From Herbiconiux flava (GTDB lineage Bacteria > Actinomycetota > Actinomycetes > Actinomycetales > Microbacteriaceae): DNA of 64,000 bases. The first letter of the stretch is position 1. The number at the start of each line of letters is the position of its first letter. The notes under the pieces are model-generated. The model ran no database searches and was not told the DNA's origin. It was given only the letters and a program-made list of their open reading frames with translations. Both the position numbers and the translations under genes were made by a program. The stretch is from NCBI RefSeq assembly GCF_013409865.1, contig NZ_JACCBM010000001.1, forward strand, positions 682,001 through 746,000. The letters run 5' to 3'. Shown here piece after piece: positions 35,385 through 44,822 of this stretch.

Positions 35385-36005
35385 ATGACCCTCACCGACA
35401 GCGACACCGACACCGCCCCCCGCCCCGCCTTCGACCGCGCCGCTTCGACCAGCGCGCCGATCCTTGCGACGCTCGCCGAGCGCTGGAGCCCCCGCTCCTT
35501 CGACGCCGCGAAGCCGATCGACGAGACCGTGCTGACCGCCGCCCTCGAAGCCGCCCGCTGGGCCCCCTCGGCCGCGAACTCGCAGCCGGCCCGCTTCATC
35601 GTCGCCCGCCGGGGCACCCCCGAGTTCGACACCGTCGCCTCGAGCCTGCTCGGCTTCAACTCCGTCTGGGCCGGCTCGGCCGCCGTGCTGATCGTCGCGG
35701 TCGCGGAGGTCGTCGACGCCGAGGGCAAGCCGCGCCGCTGGGCCGAGTACGACCTCGGCCAGGCCATGGCGCACCTCTCGGTGCAGGCCCACCACGACGG
35801 CCTGCACGTGCACCAGATGGGCGGCTTCCACGTCGCGGCCCTCACCGAGGCCTTCAGCCTCCCCGCCGCCCTCGTCCCGCTCACCATCACGGCCCTCGGC
35901 CACCTCGCCCCGGCCGACGCCCTCCCCGACGACGCCCTCCGCGCCCGCGAAACGGCCCCCCGCACCCGCCTCCCCCTCGCAGCCCTCCTCCTCACCAACG
36001 TCTGA
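35385..36005 (+). CDS. Nitroreductase family FMN protein
   Basis: 206 residues from ATG 35385. LAERWSPRSFDAAKPIDETVLTAALEAARWAPSAANSQPARFIVARRG (27-74) is the nitroreductase N-terminal signature with the FMN-phosphate-binding Arg-Ser and the Ala-Asn-Ser-Gln contact; the second half holds DLGQAMAHLSVQAHHDGLHVHQMGGF and ITALGHLAP, also FMN contacts. NAD(P)H-dependent reduction of nitro compounds, quinones or flavins is likely. An in-frame GTG at 35349 exists but gives a poor N-terminus. It may share regulation with the FMN reductase at 4.2-4.8 kb. Confidence 0.9.
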   Translation: MTLTDSDTDTAPRPAFDRAASTSAPILATLAERWSPRSFDAAKPIDETVLTAALEAARWAPSAANSQPARFIVARRGTPEFDTVASSLLGFNSVWAGSAAVLIVAVAEVVDAEGKPRRWAEYDLGQAMAHLSVQAHHDGLHVHQMGGFHVAALTEAFSLPAALVPLTITALGHLAPADALPDDALRARETAPRTRLPLAALLLTNV

Positions 36006-36023
36006 CCCGCGAACCACTCTCGC

Positions 36024-37997
36024 TCATCTGCAGGAAGTAAGTCTCTCGACCTCAGCGCTCAGCGCCACGAGCCCACCCAGAACCGTGACGCTAGGCGCGC
36101 GGTTGATGACGAATGCGTCAACCGCAGCCGCCGGGATGCAGGACTTCTGGGAGAGGTAGATCGGGCGATGCTGGGCGCCCGCCACCGCGCCACCGGCAAG
36201 AGCGTCCGGGAATGAAATTCCGCTCGCAACGTACGCCGGTTGTCCGGAGACCCATCCTTTGTTGAGCGCGGACGAGACTTCGAATCGATCACTACCGTTG
36301 TACCGGTAGGTCAGCTTGTAGGTCGAGCGCAGCTGATTCTCAATAGCTGTGGACACCGCATTCGGCCCTCCCACGATTTGCGGGACCCCGTACATGGGCG
36401 ACAGCTGTGTTGCAATGGCACGCATCTCGTCACCGGAGAGTGCGGTGCTCTTCCCGTCGACGAGAAGCACCACTGATCCGGCGTGAGCGGCGACGGGAGC
36501 GGCCGACAGCGCGTCGGGAAAATCACGACCGGTAGAAATGAAGACCTTCTCTGATCCTCGCGGCGCTAGATCGGAGTTGAGGAGGGCCCTCGACACCGCG
36601 AACCGGTCGCTGCCCCCGATGCGTTGCACTGCCGCCCTAGGAAGCGCCTCCTGAATGGACGCCAAGACACCGTCGGAGAGTGCCGCCGGGCCTCCTATCA
36701 GGACTACGCGGCCCGGATTCAGCCGCAGCAATTCTGCCCGCGCGGCTGACGAAAGTACCCCTTTCGTAGACAGCAGCACCGGAGCTTCATTGTGTGCCGC
36801 GATTGGTCCTGCGCTGAGGGCGTCGGCGAAGGTCTCGCCACTCGTCACGAAGGCGATACTTGCCCCCGCCGGGTAGGCACCCTTCGCGATCGCGGCGGCC
36901 GTCGCGTAGCGATCGGTTCCACTCAAGCGGTCTGGAGGTATTGTAGCGGCGACGTCCAATCGGGCGAGCTTCCCCGTCACCTTTTCCGCTGACCAAAGAT
37001 ATCGATCGCCGGTTGCTGCAATGCCAGACAAACCAACATTCGCTGTCGGCATCGCGAACTCTAATTGTGATCCGTCGATCCGGGTTCCGAAGACGTTGTC
37101 CCCCGCGTCCGCGAACCAGAGTTGGAAGCTCCTCGTCCGAATCTCGGTCACACCGGTGATCTCACGACGATTTACTTCGAGCACTTTCGCGAAAGCATCG
37201 GTTGCGTTCACCGTGCTGATCTCGTGGCTGGTATAGCCCGTCGAGACAGTATCCTCAAAGTCAGTTAGGTCCCCGAAGAGGTCCGTGCCGGCCGCGGGTG
37301 CGAAGGTGCCCTGATCCTCCCCATTCAGGTACCGCTTCCAGACCGTGCCCGATCCGGTGTCCGTTATGTACAGGCTGCCGGTGTTCTGGTCACCTCGGAC
37401 GTCCCAGGGCGTCACCGAGCCGAGGATGGGGTACTCGTCGAGGGCGCCGTTGGCCGGGTTGTAGCGGCCGAGTTTCTGGGTGTTCGACTCGGTGAAGTAG
37501 ACGTAGCCCTTGAAGACGTCGATGTTGGCGGGGAACGAGTTGGGGGTCGGGATCGAGTGCTCGGTGACGGCGGCGGACGCGTCGACGTGGGCGATGGCGT
37601 TCGAGGCGTATTCCGTGGCCCAGACGCCGCCGGCGTCGTCGGTCGTGAGGCTGGTCGGGCCGCCGGTGAGCTGCGCGGTCGCGAGGACGGCGCCGTCGTG
37701 GCTGACGCGGAGGATCTGCTTGTCGTTGAAGACCGAGACCCAGACGGAGCCGTCGGGGCCCGCGACGACGTCGTTCGGCGCTCCGTGAGGGTTGGGCAGC
37801 GCGAACTCGACGAGATGCGGACCCGGGTCGATCGGGCCCGTCGGGAGGAGATCGGTCGAAGCCGGGGCGGGATCGGGTTCGACCTCGGCGTGGGCCGCCA
37901 GCGTCGGAGCGGCAGACAGGAGACCGGCGGTGACGGCGGCCGCGAGCAATGCGGAGGCTCCTCGCGTGAGGGATCGATGGTTCGACAGCCGAGACAT
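36024..37997 (-). CDS. Secreted beta-propeller protein with three CWB2 cell wall-binding repeats
   Basis: 657 residues. Signal peptide with hydrophobic core LLAAAVTAGLLSAAPTLAAHA and cleavage near AHA. Residues ~55-340 are NHL/virginiamycin-lyase-like propeller blades (NDVVAGPDGSVWVSVFNDKQILRVSHDG, FTESNTQKLGRYNP). From ~355, three CWB2 (PF04122) repeats each start with RLSGTDRYATA, RIGGSDRFAVS or RYNGSDRFEVS and end in VxLIGGPAALS-type strands. It probably sits on the cell wall. DNA encoding residues ~205-657 (36024 to about 37380) is clearly less GC-rich, with more A/T third positions, than the 5' part, suggesting a recombinant origin. Confidence 0.9.
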   Translation of the reverse strand: MSRLSNHRSLTRGASALLAAAVTAGLLSAAPTLAAHAEVEPDPAPASTDLLPTGPIDPGPHLVEFALPNPHGAPNDVVAGPDGSVWVSVFNDKQILRVSHDGAVLATAQLTGGPTSLTTDDAGGVWATEYASNAIAHVDASAAVTEHSIPTPNSFPANIDVFKGYVYFTESNTQKLGRYNPANGALDEYPILGSVTPWDVRGDQNTGSLYITDTGSGTVWKRYLNGEDQGTFAPAAGTDLFGDLTDFEDTVSTGYTSHEISTVNATDAFAKVLEVNRREITGVTEIRTRSFQLWFADAGDNVFGTRIDGSQLEFAMPTANVGLSGIAATGDRYLWSAEKVTGKLARLDVAATIPPDRLSGTDRYATAAAIAKGAYPAGASIAFVTSGETFADALSAGPIAAHNEAPVLLSTKGVLSSAARAELLRLNPGRVVLIGGPAALSDGVLASIQEALPRAAVQRIGGSDRFAVSRALLNSDLAPRGSEKVFISTGRDFPDALSAAPVAAHAGSVVLLVDGKSTALSGDEMRAIATQLSPMYGVPQIVGGPNAVSTAIENQLRSTYKLTYRYNGSDRFEVSSALNKGWVSGQPAYVASGISFPDALAGGAVAGAQHRPIYLSQKSCIPAAAVDAFVINRAPSVTVLGGLVALSAEVERLTSCR

Positions 37998-38070
37998 GAG
38001 AGGGCCCTCCCGCGGGCCGGGGGTCGGCCCATCCCATCAAGAGTGGGTGCGGGAGGGCTCGGTGGGCCCC

Positions 38071-38085
38071 GAGTAGTTTCTACTC
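38071..38085 (-). terminator. Short hairpin downstream of clpB
   Basis: GAGTAG-TTT-CTACTC, perfect 6-bp stem with 3-nt loop, about 20 bp beyond the clpB stop on the minus strand. The remaining ~70 bp before the CWB2 gene hold only GC-rich palindromic sequence. Tentative terminator. Confidence 0.45.
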
Positions 38086-38105
38086 AGCCATGCGGTCGAG
38101 GCGGG

Positions 38106-40313
38106 CTACTCCGCGGAGTCCGCGAGGTCGGCGGGATCCAGGTCCGCGAGCGGGACGGGCTCGACCGTGAGGGCGTCGCCCGAGGGGGCGACGTCGACGC
38201 GCACCGTGTCGCCGTCCCGCACCGCGCCCGAGAGCAGCGCCCGCGCGAGGCGGTCGTCGATCTCGTGCTGCATCAGCCGCCGAAGCGGCCGGGCGCCGTA
38301 GATCGGGTCGTAGCCGTGCGAGGCCAGCCAGGTACGGGCATCCGGAGTCACCGCCAGCGACAGCCGCCGCGACGACAGCCGGCGCGAGAGCCGGTCGACG
38401 TAGAGCGAGACGATCTGGGCCAGGTCGTCGGCCGAGAGGGCCGAGAACACGACGATGTCGTCGAGCCGGTTGACGAACTCGGGCTTGAACGTGGCGCGCA
38501 CCGCGTCCAGCACCAGCGAGCGGGCCGAGGACGGCGAGAGCGACGGGTCGACGAGGTACTGCGAGCCCAGGTTCGACGTGAGGATGAGGATCGTGTTGCG
38601 GAAGTCGACCGTGCGGCCCTGACCATCCGTCAAGCGGCCGTCGTCGAGCACCTGCAGCAGCACGTCGAAGACCTCGGGGTGGGCCTTCTCGACCTCGTCC
38701 ATCAGGATGACCGAGTAGGGCCGGCGGCGCACCGCCTCGGTCAGCTGACCGCCCTGCTCGTAGCCGATGTAGCCGGGAGGGGCGCCGAGCAGCCGGGCGA
38801 CCGAGTGCTTCTCGCCGTACTCCGACATGTCGATGCGCACGAGCGCCTTCTCGTCGTCGAATAGGAACTCGGCGAGCGCCTTGGCGAGCTCGGTCTTGCC
38901 GACGCCGGTGGGGCCGAGGAAGAGGAACGAGCCGGTGGGGCGGTCTTCGTCGGCGATGCCCGCGCGGGAGCGGCGCACCGCATCCGCCACCGCACCCACG
39001 GCCTCGCGCTGGCCGATCAGCCGGCGGCCGAGCTCGGTCTCGAGCTTCAGCAGGCGCTCGGTCTCGCCCTGGGTGAGGCGGTCGACCGGGATGCCCGTCC
39101 ACGCCGCGATGACCGCGGCGATGTCGTCGGAGCCGACCTGGTCGTTCACCATGCGCTCGGCACCGTCGACGCCGAAGCCCGCCGTCTCGGCGTCCTCCGC
39201 CGAGGCCAGCGAGCGCTCGAGCACCGGGATCTCGCCGTAGAGCAGCCGCGACGCGCGCTCGAGGTCGCCCTCGCGCTGCGCCCGCTCGGCGCGCATGCGG
39301 GCGGCGTCGAGCTTCTCCTTCAGCTCGCCGACCCGGTTGAGGGCGGCGCGCTCCCGGTCCCAGCGCTCCTGCAGCCCGGCGAGCTCGGCCGAGCGGCTGG
39401 CGAGGGTGGCGCGCAGGGCGGCGAGGCGCTCCTGGGAGGCCTCGTCCTTCTCCTTCTTCAACGCGAGCTCTTCGAGGCGGAGCCGGTCGACCGAGCGGCG
39501 CAGCTCGTCGATCTCGACGGGAGCCGAGTCGATCTCCATGCGCAGCCGCGAGGCGGCCTCGTCGATCAGGTCGATGGCCTTGTCGGGCAGCTGGCGGCCC
39601 GGGATGTAGCGGTTCGACAGCGCGGCCGCCGCGACCAGCGCGGAGTCAGCGATCGAGACCTTGTGGTGCGCCTCGTAGCGCTCCTTGAGCCCGCGGAGGA
39701 TCGCGATCGTGTCCTCCACCGACGGCTCGCCCACGAAGACCTGCTGGAAGCGGCGCTCCATGGCCGCGTCCTTCTCGACGAACTCGCGGTACTCGTCGAG
39801 CGTGGTGGCGCCGATCAGGCGCAGCTCGCCGCGCGCGAGCATCGGCTTCAGCATGTTCGAGGCCGCGACCGAGCCCTCTCCGCCGCCGGCGCCCATGAGG
39901 GTGTGCAGCTCGTCGATGAAGGTGATGATCTGGCCGTCGGCGTCGTTGATCTCCTTCAGCACGGCCTTGAGGCGCTCCTCGAACTCGCCGCGGTACTTCG
40001 CGCCCGCGACGAGCGCCGCGAGGTCGAGTGAGACGAGCTGCTTGCCCTTCAGCGAGTCGGCGACGTCGCCGGCCACGATGCGCTGGGCGAGCCCCTCGAC
40101 GACGGCGGTCTTGCCGACGCCGGGCTCGCCGATGAGCACGGGGTTGTTCTTGGTGCGGCGGGTCAGCACCTGGCTGACACGGCGGATCTCGGCGTCACGG
40201 CCGATCACGGGGTCGAGCTTGCCGCTCGCGGCGATCTCGGTCAGGTTGACGCCGTACTGCTCGAGTGCGCTCTGGCGCTCGTCGCCGTTCGGGGTTCCCT
40301 GGTTGGTTGCCAT
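38106..40313 (-). CDS. clpB: ClpB-type disaggregase lacking the N-terminal Clp_N domain
   Basis: 735 residues versus ~850-870 for full ClpB. It starts directly with [28 protein letters not shown], the segment that normally follows the Clp_N repeats. NBD1 Walker A GEPGVGKT and Walker B FIDELHT; a coiled-coil middle domain ([20 protein letters not shown] through [12 protein letters not shown]) identifies ClpB rather than ClpA/C; NBD2 Walker A GPTGVGKT, pore loop GYIGYEQGG, Walker [11 protein letters not shown], sensor RLDDIVVF. It works with DnaK to resolubilise aggregates. A HAIR element (40345-40365) lies just upstream, so HspR should repress it. Confidence 0.95.
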   Translation of the reverse strand: MATNQGTPNGDERQSALEQYGVNLTEIAASGKLDPVIGRDAEIRRVSQVLTRRTKNNPVLIGEPGVGKTAVVEGLAQRIVAGDVADSLKGKQLVSLDLAALVAGAKYRGEFEERLKAVLKEINDADGQIITFIDELHTLMGAGGGEGSVAASNMLKPMLARGELRLIGATTLDEYREFVEKDAAMERRFQQVFVGEPSVEDTIAILRGLKERYEAHHKVSIADSALVAAAALSNRYIPGRQLPDKAIDLIDEAASRLRMEIDSAPVEIDELRRSVDRLRLEELALKKEKDEASQERLAALRATLASRSAELAGLQERWDRERAALNRVGELKEKLDAARMRAERAQREGDLERASRLLYGEIPVLERSLASAEDAETAGFGVDGAERMVNDQVGSDDIAAVIAAWTGIPVDRLTQGETERLLKLETELGRRLIGQREAVGAVADAVRRSRAGIADEDRPTGSFLFLGPTGVGKTELAKALAEFLFDDEKALVRIDMSEYGEKHSVARLLGAPPGYIGYEQGGQLTEAVRRRPYSVILMDEVEKAHPEVFDVLLQVLDDGRLTDGQGRTVDFRNTILILTSNLGSQYLVDPSLSPSSARSLVLDAVRATFKPEFVNRLDDIVVFSALSADDLAQIVSLYVDRLSRRLSSRRLSLAVTPDARTWLASHGYDPIYGARPLRRLMQHEIDDRLARALLSGAVRDGDTVRVDVAPSGDALTVEPVPLADLDPADLADSAE

Positions 40314-40344
40314 CTGGTGTGTTTCTCCTGGTGTGGATCAAAGA

Positions 40345-40365
40345 CTTGAGTCAAGTAGGCTCAAC
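40345..40365. promoter_or_regulatory. HAIR element (HspR operator) before clpB
   Basis: CTTGAGT-N7-GCTCAAC, matching the HspR-associated inverted repeat CTTGAGT-N7-ACTCAAG at 12 of 14 arm positions, 32 bp upstream of the clpB start. Confidence 0.88.
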
Positions 40366-40444
40366 TTACCAGAACGCATCCGGCGCCACCAGCATTCCCG
40401 CGGAGTTCGGCTGTTGTCCATTCCGCCGTGGTAAGAACAGGAAC

Positions 40445-41977
40445 GTGCGCGTACTCTCCCCCTCGGTGCGATTCCTGCTCGGCCTCGCCGGGTCGATCGC
40501 CATCGCCCTCGGCTCGTTCGGGGTGGGCTGGATCGGCCCCGACTCGACGCTGCACGACTGGGCCGCGCTCGAGTTCATCCGCAACTCGCGCGGGGGCGTC
40601 ACCATCGCCGGGCTCCTGGTGGTGCTCGGCGCGCTGATGCTGCTGGTGGCCTGGATCGCGCTCGGCCTCTCCCTGCTCGAGCGGAGGAACGGCAGCGGCA
40701 GCGGCAACGGCAGCAGCAGCACCAGCAACAGCACCGCCGCCCGCCGCACCTCGCTCAACGAGGTCGTGGCCTCCGCCGCCGCCTGGGGCGCGCCGCTGCT
40801 CGTCTCGCTCCCCCTGTTCAGCCGCGACATGTTCGCCTACGTCGGCCAGGGCCGCCTGATGGCCGCGGGCCTGAACCCGTACACCTCCGGCATGGCCGCG
40901 CTGCCCGGCTGGTACGGCATCGGCGTCGACCCGCTCTGGGCCGACACGAGCACCCCCTACGGCCCCGTCTTCGTCTGGCTCGAGCGCGTGGTCGTGCAGT
41001 CGACGGATGCGCTTCCCACCGAACTGGCCGTGTTCGCCTTCCGCCTGCTGGCCGCTGCCGGCCTCGCGATGCTGGCGTACTACGCCTGGCGGATCGCGCG
41101 CCTCCGCGGCCTGAACGAGGCCGGCGTGCTGTGGATCGTGGCGGCCAGCCCCCTCGTCATCATGAACTTCGTGGCGGCCGGCCACAACGACTCGATCATG
41201 CTCGCCTTCATCGTCGGCGGCGTCTACTACGCCCTCCGCGACCGCCCGCTGCTCGGTACGGTCTTCGTCGCCGTGGCCATCGGGGTGAAGCCGATCGCGC
41301 TGATCGCGCTGCCGATCATCGGCCTGATCTGGGCCGGTTCGGCCGCGGGGTGGGGCGCCATCGTCCGCCGCTGGGCCGCGGTCGCCGGCATCGCGCTGGG
41401 CGGCCTGGCACTGGTCGGCTGGAGCATGGGCATCGGCATGGGCTGGCTGGGAGCGCTGGCCACGCCCGTGAGCATCTCGTCGTGGTACGCCCCCGCGAGC
41501 ATCCTGGGCATCGGTGTCGGCGGTCTGTTCCAAGGCATCGGTCTCGACGGCGGTCTCGCGCAGGAGATCGTGAAGCTCGCCCTGCTGGGGGCCGGATGCA
41601 CGCTGGCCGCGTACCTCGTGATCGCCCGGCGCCGCCTCGAGCCGCTCACGCTGCTGCTCGGCGTGTTCGCGGCGATCGTGCTCGCGTCGCCGGTGATCCA
41701 CCCCTGGTACGGGCTGTGGCTGCTGACGCTGCTCGCCCTGACCGGCGCCGAGCGCCTCTGGAGCATGCGCACCGTCGTCTACTCGACCGTGTTCTTCATG
41801 CTGATCGGGCTGACCGAGCCGCTCGACCTCATCCCGCGGCTCGAGACCGACACGCGCATCCCGGTGATCATCATCGGCGTGGCGCTCGTGGGGGCCACCG
41901 CGGTGCTGATCGGCAGCGAGCTGCTCGTGCGGCGACGCCGCGCGGTGCTCGGGTTCCGGATGCCCGAGCTGGCCTAG
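40445..41977 (+). CDS. MptB-like polyprenol-phosphate-mannose alpha-1,6-mannosyltransferase
   Basis: 510 residues from GTG 40445. GT-C type integral membrane protein with about 13 helices. The first loop region PLFSRDMFAYVGQGRLMAAGLNPYTSG carries the acidic Asp motif of GT-C enzymes; YYAWRIARLRGLNEAGVLWIVAASPLVIMNFVAAGHNDSIMLAF and VIHPWYGLWLL are further MptB signatures. It would extend a lipid-linked mannan or lipomannan-type glycolipid on the outer membrane face using polyprenyl-phosphomannose. A Ser/Asn/Gly-rich repeat (GSGSGNGSSSTSNS) lies in a cytoplasmic loop near 83-96. First of two tandem paralogues. Confidence 0.85.
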   Translation: MRVLSPSVRFLLGLAGSIAIALGSFGVGWIGPDSTLHDWAALEFIRNSRGGVTIAGLLVVLGALMLLVAWIALGLSLLERRNGSGSGNGSSSTSNSTAARRTSLNEVVASAAAWGAPLLVSLPLFSRDMFAYVGQGRLMAAGLNPYTSGMAALPGWYGIGVDPLWADTSTPYGPVFVWLERVVVQSTDALPTELAVFAFRLLAAAGLAMLAYYAWRIARLRGLNEAGVLWIVAASPLVIMNFVAAGHNDSIMLAFIVGGVYYALRDRPLLGTVFVAVAIGVKPIALIALPIIGLIWAGSAAGWGAIVRRWAAVAGIALGGLALVGWSMGIGMGWLGALATPVSISSWYAPASILGIGVGGLFQGIGLDGGLAQEIVKLALLGAGCTLAAYLVIARRRLEPLTLLLGVFAAIVLASPVIHPWYGLWLLTLLALTGAERLWSMRTVVYSTVFFMLIGLTEPLDLIPRLETDTRIPVIIIGVALVGATAVLIGSELLVRRRRAVLGFRMPELA

Positions 41978-42037
41978 CCCGGTCGGCCGCCCCGCGCGGC
42001 CCTTCGTGTCGCTGCCGTGCCCGTGATAAGACGTACT

Positions 42038-43684
42038 GTGCTCTCCGCCCACCATCTCCTGCGTCTCGTGATCGGGCTCGTGGGGTCGCTGATGATCCTC
42101 GCGGGCTCGGTGGTGGGAGGCTGGCTGGCCCCGGGGTCGGGGCTCTGGGACGTCGAGCTCATGGCCGTGCTGCGCAACAGCCGCGGGGCCGTGTACGTCG
42201 CCGCGATGCTCGTGGTCGGCGGGGTGCTGCTGCTGATGTTCGCCTGGCTGTCGCTGGGGCTGTCGCTGCGGCGCCGCGACGGGCAGGCGGCCGCCGCCGG
42301 CCCCCTGCGCCGCGTCGTCACCGCGATCTGCGTCTGGACCGCCCCGCTGCTGTTCGCGCTGCCGCTGTTCAGCCGGGACAGCTACGCCTACGTCGGCCAG
42401 GGCCGCCTGCTCGCCTCGGGCCTCGACCCCTACGCGCACGTGATGGCCGAGCTGCCGAACTGGTACGAGACCGGCGTCGACTACAAGTGGTCGACCACGG
42501 TCACGCCCTACGGCCCCGTCTTCGTGTGGTTGCAGAACATCGTGGTGCGCGCCACGGACTCGCTGCCGCTCGAAGTGACACTGTTCGCGACCCGGCTCGT
42601 GGCCGTCGGAGGCCTCGCCCTGCTCATCTACTACGCCTGGCGCATCGCCCGCCTGCGCGGCTACGACGAGGCCGCCGTGGTCTGGGCCGTCGGTGCGAGC
42701 CCGCTCGTGCTGATGGACTTCGTCGTCTCCGCCCACAACGACGCCCTGATGATCGGGCTGATCGTAGCGGGCACGTATCACGCGCTGCGCGGCCGGCCCC
42801 TGCTCGCGGCGGTGCTCGTGGGGCTCGCCATCGGGGTGAAGCCGATCGCGGTGGTGGCGCTGCCGGTGATCGGCATCATCTGGGCGGGCCGGCGCATCCG
42901 CTCGTCGCGGGAGGCCGGCGTCGACACCGCCGCCACACCGTCCGCACCGAAGCCCTTCGGCTGGCCCCGCCTGATCGCCTGCTGGGCCGCCGTCTCGGCC
43001 GTCGCCGTCGGCGGGGTCGTCGCGTTCGGCGTCGGCATCGGCTCGGGCCTCGGCTGGGCGATCGGCCTCGGCACCCCGCTCGAACTCGGCTCGTTCTACT
43101 CGCCCTCGCGCATCCTCTCGCTCGCCGCCCGCGACCTGGCGAACGGCGCCGGCCTCGACGGGGCGCTCGCGCATCGGGTGGTGGTGTGGGCGTTCCTCGC
43201 GGCCGGATGCGCGATCGTGGCGTTCCTCGTCACCGTGAAGCGCCGCGCCGATCCGCTCTGGCTGCTCGTCGGCAGCTTCGCCGCGATCGCCCTCTGCGCA
43301 CCGCTGCTGCACCCCTGGTACGCCCTCTGGGTGCTCAGTCTGCTGGGGGTGGCGGGCATCCGCCGCGTCTGGCAGCTGCGCGTTCTCGTCTACGCCACCG
43401 CGTTCTTCGCGATGGTCGGCATCTACGGCGAGCAGCTCGACATGATCGACCGCATCCGCGCCGATCCTGGCATCCCGACCCTCTACGGCTGGGTGGGCGT
43501 GATCGGCTCGTTGGTGCTGCTGGCGACCTTCGAGCTGGCCCTGCGCCGGGCACGGCGACGGATGCCCGCCAGCACGCCGCCCGAGGTGCCGATGCTCGCG
43601 ACCCTCCCGGCCCGCGCCTCGGCCACCGGCCCCATCCGACCTGCCGACGCCCCCGTCAGCGCCTCGTCGACACCATCACCGTGA
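42038..43684 (+). CDS. MptB-like mannosyltransferase, second tandem paralogue
   Basis: 548 residues from GTG 42038, chosen because its N-terminus then aligns without gap to the first paralogue (VLSAHHLLRLVIGLVGS versus VRVLSPSVRFLLGLAGS); GTG 42017 is an alternative. The same landmarks appear: PLFSRDSYAYVGQGRLLASGLDPY, VTPYGPVFVWLQNIVV, YYAWRIARLRGYDEAAVVWAVGASPLVLMDFVVSAHND and LLHPWYALWVL. An extra ~25-residue cytoplasmic loop (RRIRSSREAGVDTAATPSAPK) and a longer C-terminal tail distinguish it. The two may add different linkages in one glycolipid. Its 3' end overlaps the convergent methyltransferase by 29 bp. Confidence 0.85.
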   Translation: MLSAHHLLRLVIGLVGSLMILAGSVVGGWLAPGSGLWDVELMAVLRNSRGAVYVAAMLVVGGVLLLMFAWLSLGLSLRRRDGQAAAAGPLRRVVTAICVWTAPLLFALPLFSRDSYAYVGQGRLLASGLDPYAHVMAELPNWYETGVDYKWSTTVTPYGPVFVWLQNIVVRATDSLPLEVTLFATRLVAVGGLALLIYYAWRIARLRGYDEAAVVWAVGASPLVLMDFVVSAHNDALMIGLIVAGTYHALRGRPLLAAVLVGLAIGVKPIAVVALPVIGIIWAGRRIRSSREAGVDTAATPSAPKPFGWPRLIACWAAVSAVAVGGVVAFGVGIGSGLGWAIGLGTPLELGSFYSPSRILSLAARDLANGAGLDGALAHRVVVWAFLAAGCAIVAFLVTVKRRADPLWLLVGSFAAIALCAPLLHPWYALWVLSLLGVAGIRRVWQLRVLVYATAFFAMVGIYGEQLDMIDRIRADPGIPTLYGWVGVIGSLVLLATFELALRRARRRMPASTPPEVPMLATLPARASATGPIRPADAPVSASSTPSP

Positions 43685-44813
43685 ACTTGGCGTTGCGCGC
43701 CACCTGACGGGTCTCGCCGACGGCGCGCTGCAGGGCGGCGCGGTAGGAGAGGTGGGAGTTGAAGACCGTCCACAGCTCGCCGCCCGGGGCGAGCACTCGG
43801 CCCGCCGCCTGGAACAGCTTCAGCGCGATGCCCGCGTGCACGGTCGAGCCCTGGTGGAACGGCGGGTTCAGCAGCACGAGCTCGGCGCTTCCGTCGTCGA
43901 AGGTGCTGAGGGCGTCGTCGCGCACGACCTCCACGTTCTCGACGTCGTTGGCCGCCATCGTGGCGCGGGCCGATTCGACGGCGGCCGCCGACTGGTCGGT
44001 CGCGATCACGGTGAGCTCGGGGCGGGCGCGCGCGAGATAGGCGCTCAGCACCCCGGTGCCGCAGCCGAGATCGACGGCGGTGCGCGCATCCGCTCGCATC
44101 TCGTCGAGGTGCTCGAGCAGGAAGCGGGTGCCGATGTCGATCTTCGTGCCGGCGAAGGCCCCGCCGGTGGCGCAGACCCAGAGGCCGGGGGCGGGCTCGG
44201 CGTGGAACTCGCGGCGCATCGCCACCGGCTCGGCGTGCGGATGCGGCTCCGACGCCACGAGCACCCGCGACTTCTGCCGGGCGAGCGTCGCGGTGACGCG
44301 TCCGAACGAGCGCTCGAGCACCTCGTTCATCGCGGGGGTCATGTGCTTGAGGCGGCCGCCGGCGTAGACGACGACCTCGGGGTCGGCCCAGGCCGCGATC
44401 GCGTGCGCCAGCTCGTCGAGCTCGGCGAGCGAGCGCGGCAGCTGCATCAGCACCACCCGGGCGCCCGCGAGCAGCTCGGGGCCGAGGGGCAGGTTCTCGA
44501 AGCGGTCGCCGAGGTCGCGATCGGATGCGCGGCGCGCGTTCTCGGCGAGGGCAAGCTCCCCGGCCCGCGAGTCCTGGTGCACGCGGATGCCGCGCAGATC
44601 GAGCACCGCCGCCGCCCCCAGCGTGAGGGCGCCGTAGGAGTCGCCGATCACGACGACCCGGCCGGGCGCACCGGGCTTCGCGGCCTTCGCCTCGACCTCC
44701 AGCGCTCCGAGCGCCTCGTCGAGGATCAACCGGTCGCTCGCGTCGGCGGCGAACAGGTTGTCGGCCTCGACGTCAGGATGGCGGCGGAGGGCGTCGAACG
44801 AGAACTCTGGCAC
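43656..44813 (-). CDS. Class I SAM methyltransferase, RsmC/RlmG type
   Basis: 385 residues from GTG 44813 (six bases after TAACGT). Two tandem Rossmann-like domains: an N-terminal degenerate one (VVVIGDSYGALTLGAAAVL) and a C-terminal functional one with AVDLGCGTGVLSAYLARARPEL (SAM motif I) and LVLLNPPFHQGSTVH, the NPPF motif of N2-guanine or N6-adenine methyltransferases. This duplicated architecture is that of RsmC/RlmG, which methylate G1207 of 16S or G1835 of 23S rRNA. The -10 overlaps the stop of the preceding gene. Confidence 0.88.
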   Translation of the reverse strand: MPEFSFDALRRHPDVEADNLFAADASDRLILDEALGALEVEAKAAKPGAPGRVVVIGDSYGALTLGAAAVLDLRGIRVHQDSRAGELALAENARRASDRDLGDRFENLPLGPELLAGARVVLMQLPRSLAELDELAHAIAAWADPEVVVYAGGRLKHMTPAMNEVLERSFGRVTATLARQKSRVLVASEPHPHAEPVAMRREFHAEPAPGLWVCATGGAFAGTKIDIGTRFLLEHLDEMRADARTAVDLGCGTGVLSAYLARARPELTVIATDQSAAAVESARATMAANDVENVEVVRDDALSTFDDGSAELVLLNPPFHQGSTVHAGIALKLFQAAGRVLAPGGELWTVFNSHLSYRAALQRAVGETRQVARNAKFTVMVSTRR

Positions 44814-44822
44814 GCCCCAACG

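Noticed and set aside
40361..43312. 983-codon minus-strand frame opposite the mannosyltransferases
   Set aside because: Same antisense artefact; the plus strand encodes well-formed membrane proteins.
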